Position numbers and translations under genes: made by a program. The notes below the pieces were generated by a model, which did not search any database, had not been told where the DNA came from, and worked only from the letters and a program-made list of their open reading frames with translations. DNA of 64,000 bases from Gnetum montanum (Eukaryota; Streptophyta; Gnetopsida; Gnetales; Gnetaceae): the NCBI GenBank assembly GCA_015680685.1, contig MNCI01008566.1, forward strand, positions 974,407-1,038,406, written 5' to 3'. Below, piece after piece: positions 1-10,849 of this stretch; position 1 is the stretch's first letter, and each line of letters starts with the position of its first letter.

Positions 1-279
1 TCATTTCCTACTTCTTCTCTAATTTGAAATTGTGGTTGTTCTATGGGATCACTCTTGTGTCTCAGGGGATCAATTGGTCTTAGAATGTTGATGCGAAGTC
101 ACTGAAAGTGGTTGGTTTTGGTCTGGACTGAGGATGGATCCTATAAAGTCATTTAACCACAAAATCCACAAGGGACTTCATGTGACCATAATTAGGAACT
201 CCTTTCCACACTCTCTCTCTTATTCATCTATGATTTCCATGTTCCACCTCACTACTGGTTTCATATTTTGGTTCGATGT

Positions 280-918
280 TGATGAGACGCGATTCGCATA
301 GGCCGCGATATCGCGTCCGCCGCGATATCGCATCCCTCATGATATCACGTATGAAATATCACGTCTTCCCTACGATATCGCATACGTGATATCGCAGTCC
401 ATCACCATATCTATAAATAAGATGTGGCTCTCCCTTGTTCAGGATCCCAGTTTTAGAGTAGCGAAGCTCTGGCAGTTTGATCCCTCCAGAGTTAGATTTT
501 TTCCCGTGTCTGCCCACAGTGTGGTGAATGTAATTGTACGGTGTCTTTATTTGAGTGTGCCATACTTGGACACGCACATGACCAGCAATAAAGATCGAGA
601 TTACTTCATCATTGCAGCATTCACTTTGTTATTTATTTAATGTTATTTACTGTTTTCTCTCTCTCACCCTTAAACTCCTAGAACGCGGAATGAGTACGAC
701 TTGATTACGAGCATTTAAGTGTGACTGTTTGGTAGCCCAGTGGTGTAGCTAGGATCTACGCTTGGTAATCCCAATGGCGTACCTAGGAGCTACGCTTGGT
801 AGTCCCAGTGGCAGTCNTATCTAGGTGCCACAACTAGTCCATCTGCGGAGTTCGACCGGATCGCGTGTGCAACGCTCGTTTTGTATGGTTGAGTGTAGGG
901 GTACCTCGCCACTCATCA
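280..918 (+). repeat. solo LTR (family D) with target duplication GATGT
   Basis: The unit starts TGATGAG and ends CTCATCA. It is flanked by GATGT at 275-279 and 919-923. The matching empty site is visible in element B on the other strand (about 16165-16185), where the two flanks are contiguous with one GATGT. A TATA box (tataaata) lies at 412-419 and a poly(A) signal AATAAA at 587-592, so the promoter points right. Six GATATC-like words lie at 307-393, upstream of the TATA box. One N is at 817. Confidence 0.92.
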
Positions 919-1802
919 GATGTCCTGGTTTGATATGTTAGAATTCTTAGTTAGGTACTTCCAGGTTTTTGTACTTAATCTTCTGTAACCATTAATCATC
1001 CATAGAGCCCATGAACTCTTTGGTTTGAAGTTATGCAAGGGCATAAAATATTTGTGCCTACTTTGGGGAGGACCCACTTGCATATCTTTTGGTTGGGTTA
1101 GTTAAGTTCTTTACCCTTAGACATTTTTACAATAAAATTCTTTCTGTTTACCCCACATCAATGACATCCAATTGTACACATCTTCACAACAATTTTTTAG
1201 TGAATTCTTCATTTCATTGTTGTGAATTCTTATACCCTCTTCAAATATTTCCTTGTATTGAAATTTTTCAAATTTAATGGACTGCTTAATTTAATTAACC
1301 CTATTTATCAGCTTTTTCGCTAACAGCACCCAAGGAACCAATTGAACACAATCACAACCTAGCTAAGTGTAACCACTGACGAGACAAGGCATTTAACAAT
1401 TATGTGTTACACATTACATACTAATTCATGATCCTATTGTGATTGTAGTGGGAAGCATGGACTAGAAGCAAGACTATCTTCACCAAGGATGATGCAGCAA
1501 TATCACTCAATTTGGACTATTTGTAATCGAAGGGTCTATTTTCTCTCTCTCATTCTCCTACTACCAAGAGGTGTTGGATGTTAATGTTATTTAGGATGCT
1601 CACTCCTCTTCTCATGAACACCCAATGTTGTAAAAATTGTAATTCCATACACTTGGGCACTCAGAGTCTATATGTCCATTTCATCTGAGTCAGTTTGTCA
1701 TGTTAGTCAATGATCCCATACCTACCCGATATGTTATATTGTAAAGAACTTATTCCTCCTTTTGTTCACTCGAGAACGAGTTTTCATTCAGTCATGGGGG
1801 TA

Positions 1803-2493
1803 TGATGAATTACAGTTTGATGTTGGCTGTGACATCGAGTACATGACATTAGGGCCTGCATTTGATGTCGAGGTATATATCCTGAGTCTATAAATACCAT
1901 GCCTAGGCTCCACTTTTGAAGTTTTTCATTAGTCAATTTTCAAGTAAGGTAGCGAAGCTCTTATTGTTTCTTCTCCCTAGAGTTAGAATATTTTTTGAGT
2001 GCCCACAGAAGGAGTCTAAAGTGTATATGGTTCTTTGTTTGAGCACTAATGTACTTTAGTGTAGCAGTGTGACAAGAATAAAATGAACTCTTTTGATAAT
2101 CCTTGCAACACTGAGAATAACTTAATATTTTCTTTAATACATTTTACTTTGTTGTGCTTTACTTTAATGCATTTGATTAAGCAATTTATCTTCAATAGTT
2201 AATGAACACGAGCACAACCACTTCGAGCNATATGGATGTAATCGCCTACAACAAGAATAAGGATAAAGTAGATTTAAAACTAATGTCTATTGCCTAGCTG
2301 GCCTAACACAAGTAACCACCCCACTTTCNTTCACAAGTGTAGTTGGGAAGACAATGAACATTCTCAACACCGTTTCACTTCCTAGAGGGACTAGTGTATG
2401 AGATAACTATAGGTGCACAAAATTCAATCGGATCATGCATAACAGCTTAGTGATTCGTATGGTTGGGCGTAGGGTGTACCTTGCCACTCATCA
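1803..2493 (+). repeat. 3' LTR of the element at the left edge
   Basis: It starts TGATGAATTACAG directly after a polypurine tract and ends CACTCATCA at 2493. It resembles the element B LTRs (14496-15300 and 29199-30017, opposite strand). Its partner 5' LTR is outside the window. Two single Ns (2229, 2329) mark assembly gaps inside it, so its length is uncertain. Confidence 0.8.
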
Positions 2494-3195
2494 TTGTGCA
2501 AAGTCCAAGGCATGTATAGAAGGTTAGGAACAGATACTCATTGCATGTAGGCTAGTTTAAAATTTATTATCCATTGTTAATTAATTTAAATAATTGGTTT
2601 CCTTATTATCATTAGGAGTAGCATAAGGCTAAAACAACATCAAGAATCATATGCCTCATTTTGGACTAAAACATACATGACAAAGCTACTACTAGTTTGA
2701 GTGGGAAGACAACGAACTGCGATCAAGGCATAACAATCTAGATGCCACAACTAGTCCCATCCACGGAATTTGACCAGATCATGCATGAATGCTTGTGATT
2801 CGTATGGTTGGGCATAAGGGGGTACCTTGCTGCTCATCAGTAACCTAGCAGTGTTAATATACGTTTAGGATGTGTATGAAAAGAAGGAATGAATTCTCTA
2901 CATATAGGATAGTTTAGTTAATTGAAATATTAAACTTTCCTTTATTTAAAAATTTTACAACCACTGAAAATAATAAAATGTTATAAAAATAAATATCTTA
3001 CATCTTAGTCACACTTAACCATACAAACGAGTTAGCACAATTGATGATTGGGAGGACAATGACTAATAACCACATCTTTCACCATTTAAGAATATAGGTC
3101 ACTTAGGTAAAATGTAGTTCACACAATTTGACCAGATTGCATGTACACACTAGTGATTTATATGGTTGAGTGTAGGGAATACCTACTACTCATCA
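2494..3195 (+). repeat. two consecutive LTR 3'-end fragments
   Basis: Two partial LTRs follow the full LTR head to tail. The first (2494-2839) and second (2840-3195) each contain only the last 350 or so bases of an LTR and each end in CTCATCA. The first resembles the last third of the solo LTR at 32454-33314. The second resembles the last third of the element 1 LTR. Neither has a U3 region or a visible target duplication. Confidence 0.7.
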
Positions 3196-5600
3196 CTCCC
3201 TAACTTATATTATTTAATTATTACCACCATCATTGTTTAGCATGTAAATCACTATATAAGTAATAGGTGAGAGGATCGAACAATGGTAAAGTAAAGGACA
3301 ATAGAATAGCAAAGGCAAGGCAAATAGTGATCAAGTGAGAGAGTGAGCAAGGCATCAATAGTTCAAGGTAATTTGCCTTGAATGTGTTCTCTTCTTTTGT
3401 AATGCTTGGTTGGAACTAAGGCTTGCTAGGAGCTGAAGTTATTGTTGGGGTTTTTGTATGCTTTCCTAGGATAATTTCTTGTGTTCTTGTTGCGTCTTTT
3501 CTAATTCCATTATCAAATTTCTATTTCTATTGCTTGTAGTTGCTTTATTATTGTGCTTAATCGAATAAAAGTGTAAATTAACATAAATAAATTCTTAAGA
3601 TTAAAAATTAATTTTTTAAAATTCTTTTTTCTCTTTCTATTCAAACCAGAGAAGTTAAAAGCTTCCTTCTAATTCATCCATCTATCATGCATACGTAGAC
3701 AAGAAACTATAGTGATACCAAATCTCCTCTAAGTGGTACACAATCTAGATGTATTAGTAGATCAAACTCCTTCATTGAAAGGAAGACATCATGAGCTAAT
3801 TTGTTGAAGCATATTTTTTGCAGTTGTAATATAATTGTAATTCCAATATTTACTAAGCTTGCACCATGTCATCGAACTTTGTTTAAGAATTGGAGAACCA
3901 AGAATAAACATGACATGAGGGAAAAGAAGACAATGAAAAAAGATACTAAAAGACTAATTATTATCAGTCTTAGGTTTTCCTTACATAAGTTTGTTTCTTA
4001 AAAGTAGCATCCAAACATCGTCTCTATTAATGCACTTTGTAATCCATTTTGTGGATTAAAGTATGAAGATTTAGTTAGTTTATCCAATTCATCTACATTA
4101 ACAACAAGCTATACCAAAAAAAGTTTAGTTAACATGATAGCAGAATGGTAATAGATCACCTGGACCTTACCTAAACCACCACTCTCTATGTGTATGTAAT
4201 TTAGAGAATGATGGATCAAGGTAGATGAAAATCATTCTAAATTAGGTGGTGTTTTCCATGTTAAGAGCAAGATATTTTGAAATCTGAAAACATATCCCAC
4301 ATGGATATAGGGGGTGCCTTCTATTCTCAAATATACTCTCACAATGCCTATAGTTTACCTTGATAAAATTAATAGAATTGCATTGCCTAATCATTTGCAC
4401 TAGTTTGGCAAAGGCTTGGGAGTTTCTTTCTTTTTTGTTCTCTTTTGTTACAATGACATTTGATTTGTGGTTGATATTTTCCATAATAGTTTATGCTTTG
4501 CTATGCTCATGGTTCTCCTTGATTTGGACCAATGGTAAATGAATTTCACTTTTCTCAACATCTATTTTGCTTTATTGTTTCTCAATTTCATCTAGAGGTT
4601 AAACCAATTTAGTCAAAGTTAAAAATCAAATTCATCTAAATGTGATAGACCACTAACCATTAAATTCCATCCTAATGTTTTTGAACTTTCTTTTTACCAT
4701 ATCAATAAAATAACAAAATTGATATGCCCCAAAAAGCAAAATGGGTGCAATGTAAACATGAAATTAGTATTCATTTCAAAGAATTTGCCATTCCAAAAAG
4801 TGAAATTAACTAATCAAAAGAATAATATAGCATATCAAGGCAAAATAATCCAAATTTACATTTTATCTTGGCATTGTTGATCATCTATGATCACTGCAAC
4901 ATTTATTTTTTTGGTCTCAACATTTTCTTTAGGCATATACTCTTATGCTTGGACCAAATAATATCAAAATCATTGACATTTAAATTTGTCGGGCTCACCA
5001 CTTATATACCCATTGTTTCAATCTTGTCCACCATAAATTTCCTTCCTACAAAGTTATATATGATTATAAAATAAAATTTGAAAAGGCAAAATAGAATATA
5101 TTAATAAAGTACAATTTGAAGTACTATGAGATTATTCTTGGATCTTAACAATGAACCAAAATAACAAGATTCAATTTCTAATGAAATGTCTAAATATAAA
5201 ATACTCATCTCAAGTACTAATATAATCTAAACTTCAAAAAGCTTATGTGCAATTCTTCAAATTCTTTAATACCAAAATTAATTTTAGTAATGCAATTAAC
5301 AAAATTCTTCGGCTCAGCATGACACAACTTACTACTATATACCCTCATTCATTTTCATCTTCGACCACAAAATTCCTTTGGAAATCTTTACCCCCTAATG
5401 TCATCATCTCATTGTTTCATTTATATAACTAATCCTACATTCCATGGTGTCACCACCAATATTAACTTTAACTTTACTCCCGCATCCCTGATTCCTTTCC
5501 CCTATGAGTGCATTATCAACGTGTTTACGCCCTGACACAATTACCCTCAATTACATTCTTGCAAATAATTCTTTCATATATTAGTAACTAATTCTGTTTT
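3196..5600. other. AT-rich stretch without recognisable gene
   Basis: No open frame longer than about 80 codons and no recognised protein similarity on either strand. I see no clear LTR ends, PBS or tandem array. It is probably old intergenic or decayed repeat sequence. Confidence 0.5.
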
Positions 5601-6240
5601 CTCTAGCTTTATTTCTTAAACTACCCCTTGATTTCATCCACGTTGCACACTAATTTTACACGCTCTAACAAGATCATTCTTAATTCGATTGCCTTTTCCC
5701 AGGCTCAACGATTCCATTTGCAGGAACTAAACAATCTGGAAACAAAAACAGGAGAGACCAGAATACCCCATTCAAATAAACCTCAAAACGCAATTCAACC
5801 CAACTCAAAACATCCTTCAAAAAAAACAGGAAAAGGAAAATCCTACTCTCCCCTATTTCAAGACCGAATAAACAATTGCGTCAGCACAATTCTGATCCAG
5901 AGAATACCATGGTTACTTTGGACCCAACAAACCAGAAAATCCTCAAAATGAATAACGAACCCATGAAAAACGTTAAAATAAAAAGCAAAAACAGAAACCT
6001 TAGCCCTGAATCATAAATACGTCATTGAAAGAATATGGAGGCAAAGCCGGCAACTAGATAACAGAACCCAGACAGGCAAGGCAGGTCAGAATCCCACCAA
6101 TGTTGAGCACACCAATGGCGGCAAGCAGAAGAGATGTGCAGAGAGTGAGATCAGATGACTCTGCACCTCAATTTATGGGTCGGTTGATTCCATGGATGAA
6201 TTTATGAGTCTGCCTGAAGAACTGAAAGATTGATCGAGAC
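5600..6240. other. unresolved low-repeat stretch, possibly a host exon or promoter remnant
   Basis: This stretch is less AT-rich than its surroundings and shows no similarity to the LTR families of the window. On the plus strand a 107-codon open frame (5628-5951) is Asn/Lys/Gln-rich and unrecognised, and a 30-codon frame starts at 6115. On the minus strand about 35 codons near 6070-6170 read as a hydrophobic, membrane-like segment (core AAIGVLNIGGILTCL), preceded by a possible splice acceptor (gtgcag). T-rich sequence follows on that strand, as in plant introns. I cannot name a gene. Confidence 0.2.
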
Positions 6241-6249
6241 CGAAGTAGT

Positions 6250-7470
6250 AATTGATCTGCTTAGATTTTTTACATGTTGACATCTCGTTTTGGTGACTCA
6301 CGATTTTTAACAAGGAAGTGCTCTTAACTCAGAGTAAGACCATTCATAATCTATAATATTTTTTCTTAGAATTTCTTGCAATCTTTTCGGTACTACTTTT
6401 ATTTGGAACTTAACTTACGTAGTATATTACGAATATTTTTTAAAACTTATTATATTAGGAATTTTTGTACCTGGACTTATCATAGTTTCACATTTTACTT
6501 TGTTAAGTCTTCTTCAACTTAACTTTTTCTAAGTTAGGAATAGCTCTTTTGGACTTATCATAGTCTCACATTTTGCTAAGTTAGGAATAGCTTAGCTGGA
6601 TCTTCTTTACCTAGTTAGGAAATTGAATCCTTTTTTCACTTATAAGACACTTATTAACCTTTTGGTTATGGTACTTGGGTGCTCGTTTAACTCTTGTGCT
6701 CCTACATGCTTCTTTGGTATAGTACATTTCACCTTCGTAACTTCTAGTTAGTTACCGGGTTATCCTCTTCATTCTTATAAATGGTCTTCAACTACAAGAA
6801 TGGTGTTCTTAACTTCCAATTGGTATTAGTAAGCTTTATTAGTAAGCTTTAGCATCTTATTGTTGTAACTCATAAGTCAAATTTCACTCACGGATACTTT
6901 CTTATTTGTAATATTATTTATGAATGTTAATCATGGAACTCCAGTTTGCACCATTTTTTCAAAATTTTCTTCTTCATATTTGAATTTTTCCTTTACATGT
7001 TTCTTTCTCTTTGCTTGGTTATTCTTTGTTTGGTACACATTGCTTTCTTTTTCCTTAGTTATTCTTTCTTTGGTATACATTTCTTTCTCCTTCCTTGGTT
7101 GTGTTAATTATTCTTCTAGTACAATTGATAATGATACGGGAATGGCTAAATCCATTGATTATTCTTTGTCTAGTACAATGTCAATGTTGAGATGATAATG
7201 ATATGGGAATAGTTGAATCGACTCCTTATAAGAAGCCACGATGGTTCATGAACCCTTATATCTTCCCAGATGTTCACAAATCATGACATCTCTCTAATAA
7301 CCGTTATATCTTCCCAGATGTTCACAAATCATGACATCTCTCTAATAATCGTTATATCTTCCCATATGTTCACAAACCATGACATCTCTTTATTAACAAA
7401 TTTTATCCTTTCATTTATTATTAACTAGAAACTAATGATTGTACATATGCTTTATGATTATACTTTAACA
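6250..7470 (-). repeat. LTR-like repeat R1, minus orientation
   Basis: This sequence has a second, interrupted copy (R2) made of about 7961-8084, 14194-14495 and 30023-30868. On the minus strand it starts TGTTAAAGTATAATC at about 7470, directly after a purine run (GAAGGAGAG, 7471-7480). That is what the start of a copia-type 3' LTR looks like. The other end is not sharply defined. The superfamily is an inference, because no pol is preserved between R1 and R2. Confidence 0.5.
7256..7398. repeat. 48-bp tandem repeat, about three copies
   Basis: Units start at 7256, 7304 and 7352 (ttatatcttcccagatgttc...). The first two are almost identical and the third has a few substitutions. The array lies inside R1 and is absent from R2, where a single degenerate unit is seen, so it arose after R1 and R2 separated. 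Confidence 0.85.
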
Positions 7471-7964
7471 CTCTCCTTCAAGCATAGTTTCCTATTCACG
7501 AGCATTAGTTTCTCATTTACTTTGTCTTCTACAAAATTTGTGAGTAGCTAAATTAGAAATATGGATGATGAAGAAAACTTGTATGCTCATGCTGGACAAC
7601 CTATGTTTAAAGATTAACATCATCCTATATTTCTTTTCTCCCCTCCACTCCTGAATTTGTCTTTATTTGTGAGATATTTTGCAATCATCGAGAATGTTAA
7701 AATGCTTATAATTCATGGTACTTACTAACTTTTGATTGTTGCAATTCTGTGCTTTCCAAGTAAGAAATTATTAGTGCACACTTCCAAGTAAGAATTTGAT
7801 ACAAGACATTTGTAAATTTATTGGTTGCTTCAAATTTTCACATCATTTTCACTCCATAATTGCAATTGCTCCATACTTCCAAGTTATTTCTTTTTATAAT
7901 CTTTCCTATCTAAATCAATCCTTGCATGTTATTTCTTTTTGATAATCTCTCCTATATGCTTCAA
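7471..7964 (-). other. remnant between repeats R1 and R2
   Basis: This is the short interval between the R1 purine tract and the start of R2. If R1 and R2 are the two LTRs of one element, it is all that is left of the internal region. No coding similarity is visible. Confidence 0.3.
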
Positions 7965-8084
7965 TACTATGTTAGATTTTTTATATGTTGAATTTTTGAT
8001 GATCACTCCCATCTTCTTCTTCGATACTATATTAGATTTTTTAAATGTTAACATTTTGTTGTGTTCATAATATAGCTTCAATAC
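7965..8084 (-). repeat. first part of interrupted repeat R2
   Basis: It holds two copies of a unit of about 70 bp containing 'tagattttttatatgttgaa'; a third copy follows at 14194 (and at 8935). The sequence continues at 14194-14495 and again after element B at 30023-30868. It ends with AATAC (8080-8084), the target duplication of element A. Confidence 0.55.
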
Positions 8085-8929
8085 TGATGAGCGGTGGAGC
8101 AATTCAACACTCAACCATACAAGTCACAAATGTTCATGCATGACCAAATCGTAATCCGTGGACAAAGCAATGTTAATATGCTAGCAATTAGTTTAATTTT
8201 GAGACCATTGTCTTCCCACGTGGAGATAGTAAAGTCTACGAGTATGGTTTAGCTCATGGCAAGGGATATGATATCTAATGTTGGTAGGCTATCATTACTC
8301 CTAGAAAACATAATGGAAATAGAAATGATTTCTAATTATAAGTAAAACAAATGAACATATCTATTCTAGCCTATGGCAATGAGCATTCATTCTTAATCTT
8401 TCGTACATACCTTGGGCTTTGCGTAACTACTACTGGGATACCAAGTGTATTGTTACTGGGTGTACCAAGCAATAACACTACTGGATTACCAAGAAATTAC
8501 ACATAAGTGCTTGAGATTAGTTGTATTCATTTTTCTTAATAACAACAGTAATAGTAAGTGCATGGGATAGTAAAACATTAAGTAGGAAAATAGTAAACAT
8601 TATGCTAAGTCAAAACAATAAACTAGGAGAATGCTGTAATAGTGAGAAATAACTCAATCTTTATTTCCAATCACACTTGTGCCCAAGTACAAGATGTTTG
8701 AACAAATACGCCATGCACTAAGTCAGATTACATTGTGAACATTCACACTTCTGAAAGAGTTCTATTACTATGGAATGAAAACTTATGCAGATCTGTGTAC
8801 CTAAGTGTTGTATTTAGAGGCTACATACATCCCATGATATTGGATCTATGATGACATAGCATGTGCTATGATATTGGATAAACAACATCATAGTTACAAT
8901 ATCATTGTGGACTAAAATTGACTTTATCA
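8085..8929 (-). repeat. LTR of element A, flanked on both sides by AATAC
   Basis: On the plus strand it reads TGATGAGCGG... to ...TTTATCA. AATAC precedes it (8080-8084) and follows it (8930-8934), so it looks like a solo LTR. The sequence after it (8930-9080) is a second copy of the R2 flank found to the right of the other element A LTR (14189-14330), not element interior. It resembles the LTR at 13304-14188 closely. Confidence 0.85.
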
Positions 8930-9080
8930 AATACTATGTTATATTTTTTATACATTAACATTTTGTTATGTTCGTAATACAATGTTGGTGCCTTAGCATC
9001 TTTTACAGCAATGCATTTTTCTAATATTAATACCAATCATAATCCATAACATTCCTTCTTAGAATTTTTTTAAGGTACCA

Positions 9081-9980
9081 ATGTTCAACATTCGGAAATC
9101 AATGCATACTCACCACTTGCCCCCTTTCTTTGGAATAATCACTGAGGAACCGACCCATTCACTATCCATAATAGGATAGATGAATCCTACCTTTAATAAT
9201 TTCTCCAACTCTTGCTTGAGTACTTCTTTTAATTTGGGATTAAACCTTCTTTGGGGTTGGTGTTGTGGTTTGATTATGGGATCAATATAAATCTAATGTC
9301 TACAGGTTCTCAGATCAATTCCCATGATCTCATCATAAGACCACATGAATGCCATGGGCCATTTGTTAATTACTTTTAGCAACTTCCTCTTCTATTCTTC
9401 TTTTAGGTTGGCATTGATTACTATCGACTTCTTATTGTTTAGGAAAGCATATTCACCACTTGCCCCATTTCTTTGGAATAATCACTAAGGAACCGACCCA
9501 TTCACTATCCACAATAGAGTATATGAATCCTACCTTTAGCAATTTGTCCAACTCTTGCTTGAGTACTTCTTTTAATTTGGGATTAAGCCTTCTTTGGGGT
9601 TGGTGTTGTGGTTTGACTACGAGATCAATATATATCTGATGTGTATAGATTCTCGGATCAATTCCCATGATCTCATCATAAGACCACACAAATTCCATGG
9701 ACCATTTGTTAATTACTTTTAGCAACTTCCTCTTTTGTTCTTCTTTTAGGTTGGCATTGATTATTATCGACTTCTTACTATTTAGGAAAGCATACTCTAA
9801 TGCTATTGGTAGGGCCTTTAGTTCTAGTGGTTTTAGCTCCATAGTGTCTAGGATCTCCAATTTTCCCCAATCTATTTTTTCTTCTTGATTTATTCGTGGG
9901 TAGGAGTGCCTTTTTCTTAATTGCTCTAGCTTATTAGCCTCTTCAGTGTAGGCACTAAGAATTTGCTCTATTGGCTCCAT
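9081..9980 (-). pseudogene. element A reverse transcriptase, N-terminal fragment
   Basis: The open frame 9453-9980 starts MEPIEQILSAY and encodes the region linking protease to reverse transcriptase. It contains QPQRRLNPKLKEVLKQELDK, a segment characteristic of Athila-group RT. It then has SIVDSEWVGSLVIIPKKWGKW, where the family usually has PVQVVPKKGG. A 343-bp repeat of the same segment follows, and then W-stop-VCIDFRMLNIG at about 9080-9125. The catalytic DD motif is not present because the element is cut off here. The polymerase cannot be functional. The Athila lineage assignment is based on these motifs read by eye. Confidence 0.85.
9104..9789 (-). repeat. 343-bp tandem duplication inside the element A reverse transcriptase
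   Basis: Positions 9104-9446 and 9447-9789 are two head-to-tail copies with a few percent differences. The unit codes for the RT N-terminal segment with KPQHQPQRRLNPKLK and the PKKWGKW motif. The boundary repeats the short word GCATAYTC, seen at 9104, 9447 and 9790, which suggests slippage or short-homology joining. Confidence 0.9.
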
Positions 9981-10034
9981 GTACTTATTGGATTGAGTTT
10001 CTTCATTTGTGATCGTCCATTGGGTGCCTTCTTG

Positions 10035-10620
10035 TTATGTGGATGCAGAATATAAACATTTTTTCATACATAATTCTTCTATACATTTATTGCATGCCTT
10101 GGTATCTTTTTGTTTAATGGCCCATATCCTCTGCACACAATTGTATCTGTTATCACTGTATGTGATACATGGAACTCTACATCTATGTATGATGTCGACT
10201 TCATCTTCCTTGGATATCTCCAAGGACAAGTCACGAATCCCAAGCTTAGCATCAATAGTGCTAAGCTAGGCTCTTCCCATGATGATTGGGAATTCCCTAT
10301 TATTTTAAACTACCTGAATTACCAGAAAATCCATAGGGTAATACCAACCACTGATGGTGGTCATCACATAATCCACCTGTCTTAGTGGAACTATGATTGA
10401 CTAGTTTGCAAGCTCTAATTGGATGTTACTCTTCTTCAATAGTGGTAGATTCTAAGCTTGATACATGTCTTGTGAGCTCAAGTTCCCCCTGACCTAGAAT
10501 CAAGTAAATCCTTGCATGACTTCTACCCTACTAGCTAAAGGTAAACTAAGGGACTTTCAGGATTTGTTTTCTTTTGTGGAAGGACTCTTGCATTTATCCA
10601 ATGGATGATTGTTTAAGTAA
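10035..10620 (-). pseudogene. element A protease, degenerate
   Basis: In the frame running down from about 10600, the segment LSSQDMYQA-stop-NLPLLKKSNIQLELAN corresponds to the element 1 protease stretch LISHDMYKTWNLPSLKESNIRLELAD. Further on, FPIIMGRA matches the conserved FLIIMGRAWLS. The expected active-site D-L/T-G sequence is not readable. The clean tail is the frame 10035-10229 (SLEISKEDEVDIIHRCRVPCITYSDN...). Several stops are present, including two before the QDMY stretch. It sits between gag and RT as in the other elements. Confidence 0.7.
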
Positions 10621-10849
10621 GCTTGACAGTGGTTACATTGGTGTTTGATGAATAGGGAAGTTTATTATTCTTTGGAGGATTGAATAAGGATGGAATGAAA
10701 GTAGATGTAATCCCCTTTTGTCAAACCTTCTCAGGAATTGTTCCAAAGAATGATCATTTCTTGGATTTTGGTTCACACATGATCACATTCTCCTGCATGT
10801 TGACTATCCTTGTTGCACTTTTTTGTTGTAGTTGTGATGATAGTTCCCC

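Larger units (their letters stand above)
1..2493 (+). mobile_element. 3' end of an Athila-like LTR retrotransposon, interrupted by a solo LTR
   Basis: Positions 1-279 and 919-1802 are the 3' non-coding part of an element. They match, in reverse complement, the 3' non-coding part of element B around 15301-16440, including the stretch 'ccactttggggaggaccc'-like at about 1060-1080. A polypurine tract (catgggggta) at about 1793-1802 precedes the LTR at 1803. The gag and pol parts lie outside the window to the left. A solo LTR splits the internal part at 280-918. No coding region is left here. Confidence 0.8.

Noticed and set aside
304-345. CRISPR-like array of short repeats
   Set aside because: Repeats are 6-12 bp in a plant LTR promoter, far too short and in the wrong context.
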